Positions 22,293 to 34,715 of a DNA stretch of 43,862 nt are shown one piece after another. The translations under genes were made by a program, and so were the position numbers. Origin of the DNA: Paraglomus occultum (lineage: Eukaryota > Glomeromycota > Glomeromycetes > Paraglomerales > Paraglomeraceae); contig CAJVPJ010000108.1 of the NCBI GenBank assembly GCA_910592205.1, positions 1 through 43,862 on the forward strand, read 5' to 3'. A model generated the notes under the pieces. The model was not told where the DNA came from and ran no database searches. It saw only the letters and a list, made by a program, of their open reading frames with translations. Within the stretch, counting starts at the first letter, position 1; every line of letters starts with the position of its first letter.

Positions 22293-25247
22293 TATACTAA
22301 CTGTAGCATTTCCAGGGGAAGTTTTGCTTGATTATCTAAGCATCCAGGATGCCTGCTAAGCAAAACTGAGAATGAATGCAATCTGTCGCCTAACGAGATA
22401 CCCTATAGTACAAATTATTCCTTGGTCTGAGACCATAAATCGATAGTGATACTTTGTTTATCGGGAGGACGAATAATAATATTTGTTTATCCTCTGTCCA
22501 TCTACATTGTTGTCCTAACTTGGCATTACCTGCCGTATATTTGTATCTTTTTCCTACTGAATTGATTTGATATTTCGCGCGAGAGCGTTACTTGCATAGT
22601 TTGAAAACAAATCCCAGTTGTACCGAGCCCAAAACTTACGTAATTTACCTTATTGGTTTTTAATTGGTCACTCTTGAGAGATCATCTATGGTATAATGTG
22701 GCGAATATGCACAAACTATGAAAAATTCTTTCATGATGACGTTGCCAGTGTGACATTTCTTGTATGACTGTTTTGATAGAAAAGATATTATTGCAGATTT
22801 TGCGTACAAATAAATACACAAGAAAAAAAAACAAGCATAAGTTTTAACTATTCTTGAATGTATTCGTAATTCCTAATTACAAGTAAGAATCACAACTGTG
22901 TTACAGAAGCTTTTCCCTCCCCTTTTCAAATTTGTAGACACGGGAACGTTTTAAGCATTTTAAACATCTGATTTAACAGTTAGAAAAACCACTAAGGTGA
23001 CTGTTTGTTGAGATCGAAAACAGGCAGAAAATATTCGGGTCTGAGTGTTCCGATGAGGGTAAACTGTTGGCGCCTTGAATATCAATGCCTTTGTAGCTGA
23101 AGCCATCAACTAAGAGTTAACGAAAACTGAATCTTCTGACAGTACTTTTCGCAATCCATCCAGCTATTTCGACTATTTTGCGGTGAGCCTTGTTCAGTGA
23201 AAAGCGAGCGAACCCTGCCAGTTTCCCATTGTCCCGGATTTGGAACATTTTATTGGTGGCCCATAATAATCACAGCCATCGTAATTTATAAAGGATATTG
23301 AGTATCCATTCCAATCAAGTCGAGCCTGAATTTTTGATTGCGTTGGTGATCTCTTTCGCGAATAATGCTAAATGTGAATACGTTTTGATGATACAGCTGA
23401 ACAAAATAAATAAAAAAGAATTTCTCGAAATTGTGTGGTATGACTTTATGGCTGAAATTGCGCGTAATTATAACGCACATATGAATGGATTATTATTCGT
23501 ATTTGATACACATAACGATCTATTACAAACAAATTTACATCCAATCCAATTAACGAATGGTCATGTATCACGGTTATCTTGTACTTGTCTCACTATTTTT
23601 TCCCAGTCGAGATAATTAGTTCTTGTCTTCGTTAAATTTATACGATATCTCCAAGATTACAAAGCATGTTCATCCCTTTCAATAACCAATAGGGATTACC
23701 ACAACCAAGAAGATTAGTCATACAACCCAATTCCGGCGCTACCCGTTAAATAATTTTACACAGTAACAAATAATGTGCCATTTTTGATGATAAAGGTGCT
23801 GAAACCTTCGGAATTCGACTAATTCTTTTATAATGTATAGCTACAGATTATGAATACGGGTTAGTGCGTTTCAGTTTGTATTGAAACACTAATTTTCTCA
23901 TGCTACGCAATAAGATTCAATTCATACATTAATGCTGGAGTACTTCGACAATAGGCAGATTATCAGACCTTTTTTCTGTAAATATCGGTGCGTAGTTCCA
24001 AGAGAACGTTAATAAGAGGGTTATCCCACACAGGCTCAAAATATTTGCGATTAGATATAGCGCTAAGACGTGGATGAGAGCTAAGTTCTGTTACAGTAAT
24101 CTATGCATTATGGAAGAATGTTAACCTTTTTTATAGTTTTTCTTTAATGGTTCCTTTTACTGCTTGCTCGCCTTTTAATAATACTGAGTGTACTTGTTGT
24201 ATGTGTGCCAGCAGGCATTTACCAAACGCCGACCCAATTCCAGCTTTATATAATTTAAAGTGAGTAGTGCTGACGCGCGTTCTGATCTCCGTCTGCGACA
24301 CCCTTGTCAAGAAGTGTATTCTCATCAATGAATGCATTTGTGAACGGCAACGTCTGTAAATGCGCGGCCTTTAATGATATTTCGTTCAAGCAATGGTTTC
24401 TGGGTTTTGAGAAAATGAAGTTAGGGAAGAGATTTGGCGACATGAAAGTGAAGTTTTCAATTACTCAAGACCCTTTGTTCCTATCTTTTGACGTCCATTC
24501 ACTGCTGAGCTTGAAAACCAATGTTTTGGTACCTTCGCCTCAATTTACCTAGGTCAATATCGACGTTTGGCTGGTTATCATGTCGCAACGAGATCCGCAT
24601 GCGTCAGAAAGTTTGGAATTACATAAAATTAAGGCTTTATATTTATTTTAACTATAACTCTAACCCCAACCTTATCTCGAGGCCCGGGTAACATGAAATA
24701 AAAGAAACTTTGGGTATTGCATTGTCAAACCACGTGTGGATCCTTTCAACTCGCAAACATTTTCAAGGTGCATACGCAAAATAAAAAGTTAAACCGATTA
24801 GTTATTACGTATAATAAGGCCTTGAAGATTTTTTTATCAGTGAATTAGTTAATATCACGTCCTGATTGTTAAAGATGTTTATGGCAAGCGCACTTAACAA
24901 AACAATTAAATTTATGAACATCATTAATACTGTTTTGCTGATATTTATAGAAAAGTATCAACAATCACCACAGATTGCTTATCGAAAATACCAAATTTAG
25001 GAATGGTAACGATACGCTAACACACGTTCCCACAATCAGACACGCCAATCGATCACGTATTAGCCATTTGCGCCAGCCAAGCATAAGATCAAATTCCCTT
25101 CGCTGGTTGTAGATATTATTACTTTTTTAACGACACAACTTGTAAGTCTGTCAGTTTTCTAACTGATTGAGATATGCAGTCGTGAAACAACGTATAAACG
25201 TTATAAAGGACAACTAATAACTAGAAACGTTCTATTATACTATAAGA
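22293..25247. other. Intergenic with several unrecognised short ORFs
   Basis: Open stretches at 23298-23615 (plus; no early ATG) and 24131-24552 (both strands) show no domain I can name. They may be remnants of mobile elements. No terminal repeats, RNA genes or strong splice structure found. Confidence 0.4.
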
Positions 25248-27186
25248 ATGCAAGCCATGTCTGAGAAGGAAATCAAGTACACAATTGTGCCCTCGGACGA
25301 TCTTAAGGAAGAAGGTAATATGAGCTTGCACATTACGTTATTGACCTTGAAAATGACCGAAGCAGCTAAGCTTTTTACATTCGTTAGCTATACCAGATTC
25401 TGGTTTTAATCCTGCTGGTGAACCCAAGCGCTGCGGAAAACGTTGCTGTCTCCGGAAGACCTGGAGGAGGGCTTTAGCTTTTATTCTTTGTGCCGTCCTA
25501 ATTGGACATCTTGTTTATGCCGGAGTATTCCATTTCTTGTTTAGGGTGAGTCTTGTTTAATGATTTTTCAACGATTATCAAGTTCTAAGACTTGACCTGA
25601 ATATCTTTGCGCTACGGCTTAACTTTTCCTCGATCTAATACGTGTACGCGATCAAGGGTGAGTGTGATTAGAGTTTCCTTTTTTTACCAACTATGAGATT
25701 TGATCTCACTGCTTGCATACACTTCGCTAGGTAAACGTCGCCACTGTCATCCAAAGATTTTTGGCACCCCTGGTTCGTGCACGCCTTCCATTAAATTAGA
25801 AGGGAAGAATGAGTACTTGTTCGAACCATCTGATGTCGAGGGTTTAATTTTCAGCGTCAAAGGATTTTCATCAGTAAGTATAATTTGCGAGTGTAACAAG
25901 AGGAATGAATGTAACTTTCACTTTTGGAATACAATCTATAAAATCAACCGAGAATACTGTATTGAAACGTCTTCATTTGCTCATGTAGCAAGGGAGTGTT
26001 ATTATTCGTGAAGATCCTTGGGCTCAGCATTACATAAATGTAACGAATACGATTTATGTCTCGGAAGATTCTCTTCAAGATGAAGTCAGAGTAGAATCAT
26101 CCATAATCGACAAGGATGCTACTATTAATATCGTAGTAAGTACTGTGGGACTTTATCTGTTACGTTGAATATTACCAGAAATGACTTTATTCTTGTGATT
26201 TTTCCGCAATCAAGACTCCGTCCTTTGATGTAGGGAACAAATGCGTTCGCGTTGACACCGTCATTACATTCCCATCGAAAGTCAAGTACTTCAGATCATT
26301 AGCGGTTGATGTACCTAATTCTTGGATCGCTACTGAACGATTAAACAATATCGATTTTGCGTTTGTCAACCTTAAGACGGCTAATGGTCATATATTCGCT
26401 GACGTAAGTAATTACATACACAGTAAAACGTAGAGTATTTCTGGTTAGTTTGATAAAGTCGTTAACCCAATTCCCTATCAGAAACTTTCGTTCACCGAGG
26501 GCGAAATTGCAACTGTAAACGGCAATATTCGCGGTCATTATGCTGTAGCTGAAAAATTGGAGGTAAGAAGATGGTTTCAAGCCCATTCTCGAACCAAACC
26601 ACCCTTTCGATGTCAATAACCAATTGCTAATATGACTGTTAGATCAAGAACGTTAATGGTATCGTTGATGTCGAACCCCGTGTTCATCCATGGGCAGACA
26701 ATGTTGCTATCGATATTCGCTCTGTGAATGGACACATTGACGCTCATGTGGTACGCGTTAAGCTGATTACTATTGTTATCTGATCTCATGCATTGCTTAC
26801 AATCGATTAGCACTAAATGTTATATATCACATTAGCGTGACCTGAGTGAAAACCAAGTCGTTAAATTCAAGGCTCATTCTGTCAACGGGGGTATTATTAT
26901 CACTATTGTAAGTGAATATGAGTTTTCAAATAATTCGAATATAACAGACACTAATCAAATATGGTATTTTTAGTCTGATTCATTCAAGGGCAGATTTGTC
27001 GCCAAGACATTTGTCGGATTTGCTAACGTTGAAGGCAAAGATATCACGTTCGAAACAAACAGAAGAACGTACAAGAGTGGCACCAAAGGTTTAGAGATCG
27101 ACGATAGGGATAATGATGATGACGACGATGTGTCCAGCGCCACTTTGGAAGCATATACAGGATCGGTTGAGCTGTATTTTAAATGA
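25248..27186 (+). CDS. Single-pass membrane protein with NG-repeat beta domain
   Basis: Nine exons: 25248-25314, 25397-25545, 25731-25873, 25989-26135, 26215-26403, 26482-26562, 26643-26750, 26836-26907 and 26974-27186, about 389 residues. The cytosolic N-terminus is acidic then Cys/Arg-rich (KRCGKRCCLRKTWRRA). One hydrophobic span follows at residues about 48-71 without a cleavable signal, giving a type II or tail-out topology. The rest is beta-rich with recurring sVNGxIxa motifs (TANGHIFAD, TVNGNIRGHY, NVNGIVDVE, SVNGHIDAHV, SVNGGIIIT), like DUF4097/adhesin-type beta-solenoids, then an acidic Asp run. Exons 3-9 join cleanly in phase 0. The exon 2/3 junction is one nucleotide short (see findings). 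Function unknown; a surface role is inferred from topology. Confidence 0.85.
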
Positions 27187-27283
27187 AACTATTCATTTCT
27201 TTGTTAACAATAAGTTATACTTAGGAGAAATTGCTTATGTACAAGTATGAACGATTTTTATAGTTATTTTATAGCGTTATTTG

Positions 27284-27289
27284 AATAAA
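27284..27289 (+). terminator. AATAAA polyadenylation signal
   Basis: AATAAA lies about 98 bases after the stop codon of the membrane-protein gene. The next gene (FANCL) converges on it from the other strand. Confidence 0.5.
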
Positions 27290-27841
27290 TTGATACAAAG
27301 ATACTTGTTATTATTATCCTTCATTCGCGTCGCCTTGATTATTATTATACAGATTGCTATACCATAGCTAAATAAACCTGGGCTACAAACTCAAACAGCA
27401 ATTTATCACTAGCCGAGATAAATAATCTCCTCAAATCAACTTCGCCTATGTTTAACATCTCAACCGTCCAGCGTAAAATTACAATACAGGACCGCCAATG
27501 CGTGAACAAGCTGAGGGGATGCGTCGGAATTTAGACATTCGTGCTTTCGTGTCGTACAGCACCACCGAAATTCGAGAATACTAAAATACGATAGCTCCCA
27601 GGAAAACTGCCAACTAGTGTGACGGATGACCTCTTATCTGCGTATTGCTCACAATGACACATTTACATTATCATTTGATGATAACAATTATGTGAACTGA
27701 AATTCGTTATAATAGTTTCGAAATAAAGATAGCATTGAAGCTTGAAAATCCGTGGACCATCCAAACTAATTTCTTCTAAACATTTCTTTGTTCATTTTTC
27801 TACAATCATCGTCGTAATGTTCTACACATAAGTTATTGTTT

Positions 27842-29524
27842 TTAGTAATTCACTTTCAGCATTAAAACCTATTATAATGATGATAGTAATAATCTTCCAA
27901 CTTACATCATCACAATAAGGACAATTACCAAATAACATGTTGAAACTCTGTCTAGTAGTGGGAATTGCACGCAGCCACTTATTAGAGAGATAAAAATTAA
28001 TATGTGTGTAGGAACAAATGACAAGTCTTTGTAATGTAAAATTAGCATAGCGTGTCGCATGAATTACCTCATACAAACAAGCTCGATGAAACGGCTGTCC
28101 ACATTTGTCGTTACTGCATGTTTGCGACGGAATTTCATCGTTCAATCTATAAGAATAGCAGATTCCGCACTCAACGTTGAATTCCGATTTTGAAGTGGTC
28201 AATGGCGAAGGGAATTTCATCTCTAATATGGCTTCCAAATTTTGACGAATCGTCAATGACTGATCCCTTCCGAACCAAAAAATGAATAGTCAATGGGTTG
28301 AATACACAAGGATTCATTGCCAAAGAACAAACGATGCATGCATACCATACCACGTCATAAGATTCTTATTCAAACGATCTTGCAGTGGACCAACCGTCTT
28401 CTCACTTCCAAATAGTCTACACTCGCAGATTCCTCTTGGATTCTTAACATCAACATCAATCTGTAACGAACAATGATTGCCAAGTGCTATTCTTCGCATT
28501 AAATCACTCCGCTTGGGCTTATCTGGTTCCAATACCCAAGTATGATTATCAAAGTCTTCCAACAACAGCCAAAGATCTTGAAACTGTTTGACTTCCTAGT
28601 TGAAAAAAAATTTTAAATATTACAAACCGCAATCATAATTATTTCCCATTCACAAGTGTGCAAGGTACCTCCTGAAATAATGATATCATCTTCCGTAGAC
28701 CAGATTTGCTATGCAACGAAACTGATATCGATGTCGGCAAGTCGACATGTACGACAGGTGGATCGGATGGGTAGGAAGAAGGCAGTACGACCTTTATTGT
28801 ATGCTGTCTGCCTGACGAATCACTAGGTGAAACCATATGTTAAATTATACGTTTTGGTTTTCCCCAAGCAAAAAGTAGAACATTTTGTCCAATGTACTTT
28901 ATCCGAAGCGATATATTCTTGAGCGCATGGTCAATCGATTGCAACTTATCCCATCCAATCGCGTCTAGTTCTTCCAATAAGGTAGAATAATATGTACTAG
29001 AGCACATTAGTTCGTTTTCATCCTTTGTTACTATTTGTTCCTAACGAGAGACGTGTAAATAGATCAATTTAGTTACCATAGAGATCGGAAGAACTATATC
29101 GATAAGCTAATAACAATCATACTCAACAAGTAGATCTTTCAGATCAATCAAGAATTCTTCCAGCGTGGAGCACTGTTCCAGTCGCTGTCAAGAATATATC
29201 TTTCAAGTTATGAGACCCTGTATGACGTCGACAACTTTAAATGCATATGAGTGCGTGCCTGTCGAATTACGTGTTCCTGTCCAGCCACTAGCCTACAAAG
29301 CTCGGGGCTTCCTCGTAAGCTCGCGTTCTTTAGATTGCTCGCATTACGTTGGTCGATATGTATACCGAAAGGAATCTCTAGACCCTATGAACACTATATT
29401 AATATAACAAACTCTTGGAAATAGATTAAACGGATCTATTTGAAACCTTTATAGTGATAAATCCAAGGTAAGAGGATCCTTCCGTGTCTTCGGGTATTAG
29501 AAGAGGGAATGTCTGTGAATTCAT
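27842..29524 (-). CDS. FANCL: FANCL, Fanconi anaemia E3 ubiquitin ligase
   Basis: Nine exons, all in phase: 29524-29447, 29384-29259, 29184-29128, 29040-28898, 28822-28669, 28595-28351, 28266-28068, 27977-27906 and 27868-27842, giving 366 residues (human FANCL 375). The N-terminal ELF region starts MNSQTFPLLIPED. The central URD has ELDAIGWDKL and NHTWVLEPDKPKRSD...RRIALGNH. The C-terminal RING has all eight zinc ligands (C301, C304, C318, C323, H328, C331, C353, C356). Residues equivalent to human I309, Y311 and W341, known to contact the E2 UBE2T, are present (I303, Y305, W335). The expected role is monoubiquitination of FANCD2/FANCI in crosslink repair in the nucleus. The exon 2/3 intron appears to use a GC donor, and the last intron is only 37 nt. 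Head-to-head with the SANT gene, 159 bp apart. Confidence 0.95.
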
Positions 29525-29683
29525 TACTGCAACAGGAAATGTAAAATGGAAATTGCGACAGAAAATATTTGGGGAATGTAAGACGCGTGTCAAAATAAAC
29601 AGATCACAAAACTCGTAGATGTAATTTTTAGCCCCTTGCAAGCGACCAACCTCGAAGATTTTTATAACCACACGTTACCAATA
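29525..29683. promoter_or_regulatory. Short divergent promoter between FANCL and the SANT gene
   Basis: Only 159 bp separate the two start codons on opposite strands, so this segment must contain both promoters. No clear TATA box. The minus-strand frame of FANCL stays open across it, so a longer FANCL N-terminus cannot be excluded, though family length argues for the ATG at 29524. Confidence 0.55.
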
Positions 29684-30773
29684 ATGTCGGAAGACAGTAT
29701 CAAACCCCAGAGCATGTCCAGTGGACCACGAAATGTATTGCGTCCAAACGATTCCGCTAGTTTATGGAATTGCTCGCTCTCTCCAGGTGAACCAGTGTGC
29801 TGAATTAGTTGGCGTCAGAGTTTTCCAGTACGTTAATACTCACAAAATTGTTTAAAGGGTGGTCGCGAGAAGAAAGTGAAATTTTACGTAAAGCATTGAT
29901 TAAATTTGGCATTGGCAACTGGGCCAAAATTATCGAGTCACAGTGTCTGCCCGGTAAAACAAACGCGCAAATGAATTTGCAACTTCAACGAATGTTGGGT
30001 CAACAGAGCACTGCTGGTATGTTAATGTACACTTGATCTAATTCCTATCCGCCAGCCATTATAACGAAAGACACTTGCTTCTGAACAGAATTTAATGGAC
30101 TTCATATTGATCCGTTGGTCATTGGAGAGAAGAATTCTAAAATACAAGGACCTACTGTCAAGCGAAAAAATAATTGTATCGTGAATACCGGAGGTATGAA
30201 TGTAACCTATTACTGAACGCGTGCTTTACATGACATGATGATTAAACAAGCATTTAAATGTAGGAAAACCTTCTCGAGAAGAAATAAAGCGTCGAATACA
30301 GAAGAATAAAGAATTGTAAGACAATGCTGGCGAAACTGTTTGGTGAAACGCGTCCGTAATCAACTTCTGACAATTATTTCTGAAAACAGATATGAACTTC
30401 CTGAAGAAAAATGGAGTGAATTTGAGTTGCCAAAACCAGAAGACGTTAGTAGAATTCTTTTTTTTTTTGTGTAATGAAACATTTACTGTTAGCATTATGT
30501 ATTTATGATAATTCCATTATTGATATTTTTAGCCTTTCTTGGGTAAAGCAATATCTTGTTTTCTACGTAAAGTGAATAGTTTATAATGGCATAGATTTAA
30601 ACGTTTGCTATGTTACAGTCCTTGAAGCTAAACGAAGTGAATTGCGTCATTTACAACACGAATTGTCAAGCGTTGAAGAACAGATTTCCGCATTGCGTAA
30701 ACAAAGGCAGTTGCATTTGCAGCGGTTCCCTGGCGAAACTGATTCTAGCGAAAACGAACCCGAGGTAAGATGA
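29684..30773 (+). CDS. SANT/Myb-domain protein with C-terminal coiled coil
   Basis: Exons 29684-29786, 29819-30016, 30089-30193, 30264-30315, 30390-30444, 30533-30542 and 30619-30773 join in phase to 225 residues. A SANT/Myb repeat occupies residues about 47-95 (GWSREESEILRKALIKFG, then GNWAKI; tryptophans W49 and W69). It is followed by a conserved-looking block (QRMLGQQSTAEFNGLHIDP, RKNNCIVNTGG) and a Leu/Glu/Arg-rich coiled coil (EAKRSELRHLQHELSSVEEQ). The pattern suggests a nuclear chromatin- or DNA-associated protein. I recall similar uncharacterised proteins in other eukaryotes but cannot name the family. The first intron is only 32 nt and one exon only 10 nt. A GTAAGA at 30765 could splice to a further exon; otherwise TGA at 30771 ends the protein. 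Confidence 0.8.
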
Positions 30774-33302
30774 AAGAAATTGTTATCGATGATAGGGTTA
30801 GGGTTATTTATTCGAGGCATAGACGAGACTACTCACAGTGGGCGGTGGAATACTAAGGCGTAGTCTTGTCAGGATACACCGATGTATTTTTTTTCCTGAA
30901 AATATGATTGCATTGTATTAATAATTGTGTTCATAAAGAGTCTTTGACTAGTAAAATTGTGACATGTTATCTAGAGAAGTTGCTGTGAAGGCAAATTGTC
31001 TGGAATATGGTTCATTGGTTGAATTCGTAGGCGAATTGAATCATGATTATAGTTCCATTGACACTTTATTTAATACCCAACAATGAACATGCATTATGAG
31101 AGACAGTCTGTTGCAAACATTGCCTTTCGCCAAAGGAAAAGCCTTCGTCTTTTGGAAACAGCGTTCAATACAATAGTTAATATTAAAGACTGACGCTGAG
31201 ACATTATTAGTAGAGTTAGAGATTTAACAATAAAAAGTAATAAGTAATTATAATGGATGGTTGATACTCTTGCTTTGATACATCGGATAGTGCAAGCGTG
31301 CCAAGCAGAGCAGCAGAAGCATTGATGTGAGACTTTTTCTTGATGATTTGGTTGCCAATTGCAAAAGCCTGTCCATTTTAGAGTCAGAAAAAACTTTTTA
31401 AGATCAGGAGACGGTAATACTAATACAGTCACTTCACGTAAATCAACTATCCTCACAAGTGTGGACTTCATAAATATGCAAAGAGTAGTTTGTATCAGTA
31501 TATGACAAAAAATAAAAAAAAAAAAGGACTTATTTCGTTGCTGATTTATCGATAAGACCGACTTATCGAAACCACGTAGCCAATGTAGTAGAATTTTATT
31601 CTTATAATATTAATAGAAAGCGATGGAACCCCTTTTCCCGATGCGGCAAGAGTTTTTATCTTCAATTCTGTTGAACCGGACATTCCAATTGAACGAGCGG
31701 GGTCTTTTAATAACGCAAGTATATGTAATAGTAATGCTGGTTGAAGATGCATTCTGCAGTGTATTGTAACGGTTTATATTTATTTTCCTTGTTGCTTAAT
31801 TAATAATGTTGGACATCGAATAGTGTACAGTCGTATCGAAGAACCTTTAAAATCTTTCCATAAACTTCAATATCAAACGAATAATGTGGGTCGATCTTCT
31901 CCGGTCCGACTACTTGAAGCAAAATATCAAGTTTTTGATTTATATTGTAAAGTCGAATATACGTTTATAGTAGAGCAAAAATCCGGTCAACGACCCACAA
32001 ATGAATTAATTGCATTTTTGAATATGATAGTTGTTTCAACATTAGTGTTTTGAGGTCTGTTTCAACATTCGTGTTTCTAAGAGGAAAATAAATGCGCGTC
32101 GTCTTATTGTATAATAAGTTCATCAGATTGTTTTCATTAAAAATATGTTTATTGAAAACAATGAAAAAAGAAACGAAATGTATCATCACTCTTTGCAAAA
32201 AAAACGTTATAATAATATGGCAAGCTTGTGTTGCCAAATCATTTTAAACCACTCTTCCGGAAGAAAAATTATGCAAATACAGTACCAAGATTTTTTTATT
32301 GCTTTCAATTTTTAATTAATTGGTCTAGCGTTAGTATTAGTAGGTTTACTATGTGTTTAAAGGCAGAATGTGCAAATAGGAGAATTAATTATTAATTGAC
32401 CTGAAAGTAAAGACCATCTGGCATTCAGCAGTTTTGATCTTTCCCTGGCATCATGTTCGTTTTGTAGCGGTATGCGATGAATAATTACTGCAGTAGTTAT
32501 AAGAGCGATCTTTTCTCGAGTCGCAAAACAGCTTTTATGCCCGGATCTTGAATATAACTATTAAGTCATTGAAATGAAATCCAGTCCCACTTGTAAATTA
32601 CCCTGCATAACGTCCCTGAATATACGGATTTAACACATAATTCGAAACGTCGTTAAACTTTTGTCGTTATCTTATTGCAAGCGATATTGATAAAGTTATT
32701 TGAACAACCAGCCCGTCAACATTTCATGTGGGATATTATAAATTGTAATTGACGATCTTGTAATGCGAATAGCTTTGACGAACGAAAAAATGATTATTAC
32801 TCGATTAATGTACTGTATCATATCTATGCAAGGATCATTAAGAGTTGTTTTTAAAACAACCTGTTTATAGAATGCCATAATTCCATCCGATCAATGTTTT
32901 CATGTCGACGCGCCGTTCAGTTTTGCACCCTAACTTGGGACGGGAAAACGTACGGTTGCCAAATAAATCGGCTACGTTTCGCGTCTTTGCACGGGGGAAG
33001 ATCCGTATCCTTTCTTAAGCACCGCCAAGGTGGACCTCTAGAGATGTTTCAGATTTACAAATTGGCTCAACTGTTTGCATATCTCAGCGCCGGACAATAT
33101 TCTCTTGACAGTACTTCATATCCAAAAAACAAAAGCAAATTCGCGGTTTTATTATGTCTTCGGGCTTCTCTGTTCAGTGAAACTATACATATTTATTATA
33201 AATATACAACTCTCAAGCCATTTATAAAACATATAATAATAAGTACATTTTAAATAAAATACATTAAATAATTAAAAAAATTATAGCCGAAATGAACTGT
33301 TA
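30774..33302. other. Intergenic, unassigned short ORFs
   Basis: Open stretches at 31471-31094 (minus), 31823-32053 (plus; IEEPLKSFHKLQYQT...) and 32894-33253 (plus) have no recognisable domain and no convincing exon chain. The 31823 stretch has balanced, protein-like composition and could be an exon of an unrecognised gene. No repeats or RNA genes seen. Confidence 0.4.
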
Positions 33303-34452
33303 TCAAAGCTCTGTCTTCGCCTTCTCCATCAGCATACTCAACTCCCTAACAATAGACGTAATTCTACCCCGATGATCTGGCTCGTGTGACCACATCCTCT
33401 CCACCAAGCTTTTATAACTTACTGCCCAGTTTGGTATATCTTCGGGCAATTTGTTCCTGTTTTTATTGTAGATATGCTTTCTTAAGTGACTTATATCCAC
33501 CTCCGAATACGGCATTTGGCCTGTACCCATCGCGATTTCCCAGAATATTATTGCAAGGCTGTAAATATCCGAAAATTCATCACAAGGATACTTGTAGTGT
33601 AAAAGACGCTGCGGACAATACCAGCGTTTATATTCTTCATCGGTTAGTTCAATGTAAATATTGGTGGTGTTACGGTCAGTCATTTTTTTACTCGAACGAA
33701 AGCCGGAGAGTTTTGCCTTAGGACGTTTGGAATCGGACGAATAGGATAATAGGATGTTACTTGACCGAATATCGAGGTGGCAAATAAAACGCTATTTTTT
33801 TAAGAATGGATGACTTGGTACGTGAGCGAGGTTAATAAATAGTAGCGGGAGTAAATCATAAAATATTCACCTTGTGAAGGAAAGCTAGTCCCATAGCAAT
33901 CTCGTACGAAATCCTAAGCTTTTCCCTCCAGTCGGACAACACGTTCAATGAAGGCATATTCGAAAAAGTCTTCATATAAGTAAACAAGTCCCCATCTGCC
34001 CATTCAAATAGGAGACATAAGCGACAGTCCTTAACCGTGACTCCGTAAAATTGTATTATATAATCACATTCATTTAGTTTATATTTCCAATACATGTAAA
34101 CCTGTTTCAGAGTTGCACAAAACATGTCCTCGTCTCCACAATTTTTCAACGTCAATTCTGCTATAGGTTTAGAGACACTTTTAAGACTGCGTTTTACTGC
34201 AAATAGTAATCCTTTTGCTGTCTCGCGGATGATTAATTTATCAGCTGCGTCGATTTCGGATGAAGCGACATACTTGTCGAATAAGATTTTTTCCAGAGGC
34301 CATTGTTGATCTGACCATTGAAGCGTGGAAGCCCAAACAGCAAATGAAGCGTGATTAGAGGAACACTTATCGTAGCCAGTAGGTATAAGTTTGTTGATTT
34401 TCTCTTGAGCGGACGCTGTGGATAAGGACGACAACGATGAGTTCTGTCTCAT
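33303..34452 (-). CDS. TKL-type protein pseudokinase
   Basis: Two exons, 34452-33871 and 33791-33303, joined in phase 0 across a 79-nt GTGAAT...AAATAG intron, give 356 residues. A Ser-rich leader precedes the kinase fold: the beta-3 lysine in LLFAVKR (K87), IIQFYGVT (132-139), hinge CLLFEWADGDL, catalytic loop HLDIRSSNILL (H199, D201, N206), and C-lobe DIYSLAIIFWEIAMG. The magnesium-binding DFG is replaced by SGF (223-225), and the APE position reads CPQ. The fold looks intact, but loss of the DFG aspartate predicts weak or no catalysis. It is the third and most downstream gene of a same-strand cluster, about 260 bp after the helical/PRLF-domain gene. Confidence 0.88.
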
Positions 34453-34715
34453 GAAGATAATTTTGTGAAGAAAGGCGTGGAAGATTACGCCTTGATCATG
34501 AACTCTGTGTTGTTAATTGATGATGTGTTGAATGAGTATTAATTCACGGGTGGTTATAATCGGATGGATAATACAATGAAAGCAGCATCTTACTTGTGAA
34601 AAGCACTGCTTGCTGTGAGTGAATTCACTGCTCTCGTAGCGTAGGCGCTTTCCTCAACTTAGTTTAAAAGCATTTTAGTAGGAATAAATATTGCCATTGA
34701 GACTACCAATTTATA

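Noticed and set aside
24131-24552. Overlapping ORFs on both strands as genes
   Set aside because: Neither shows a recognisable domain, splice structure or codon pattern clearly favouring one strand.
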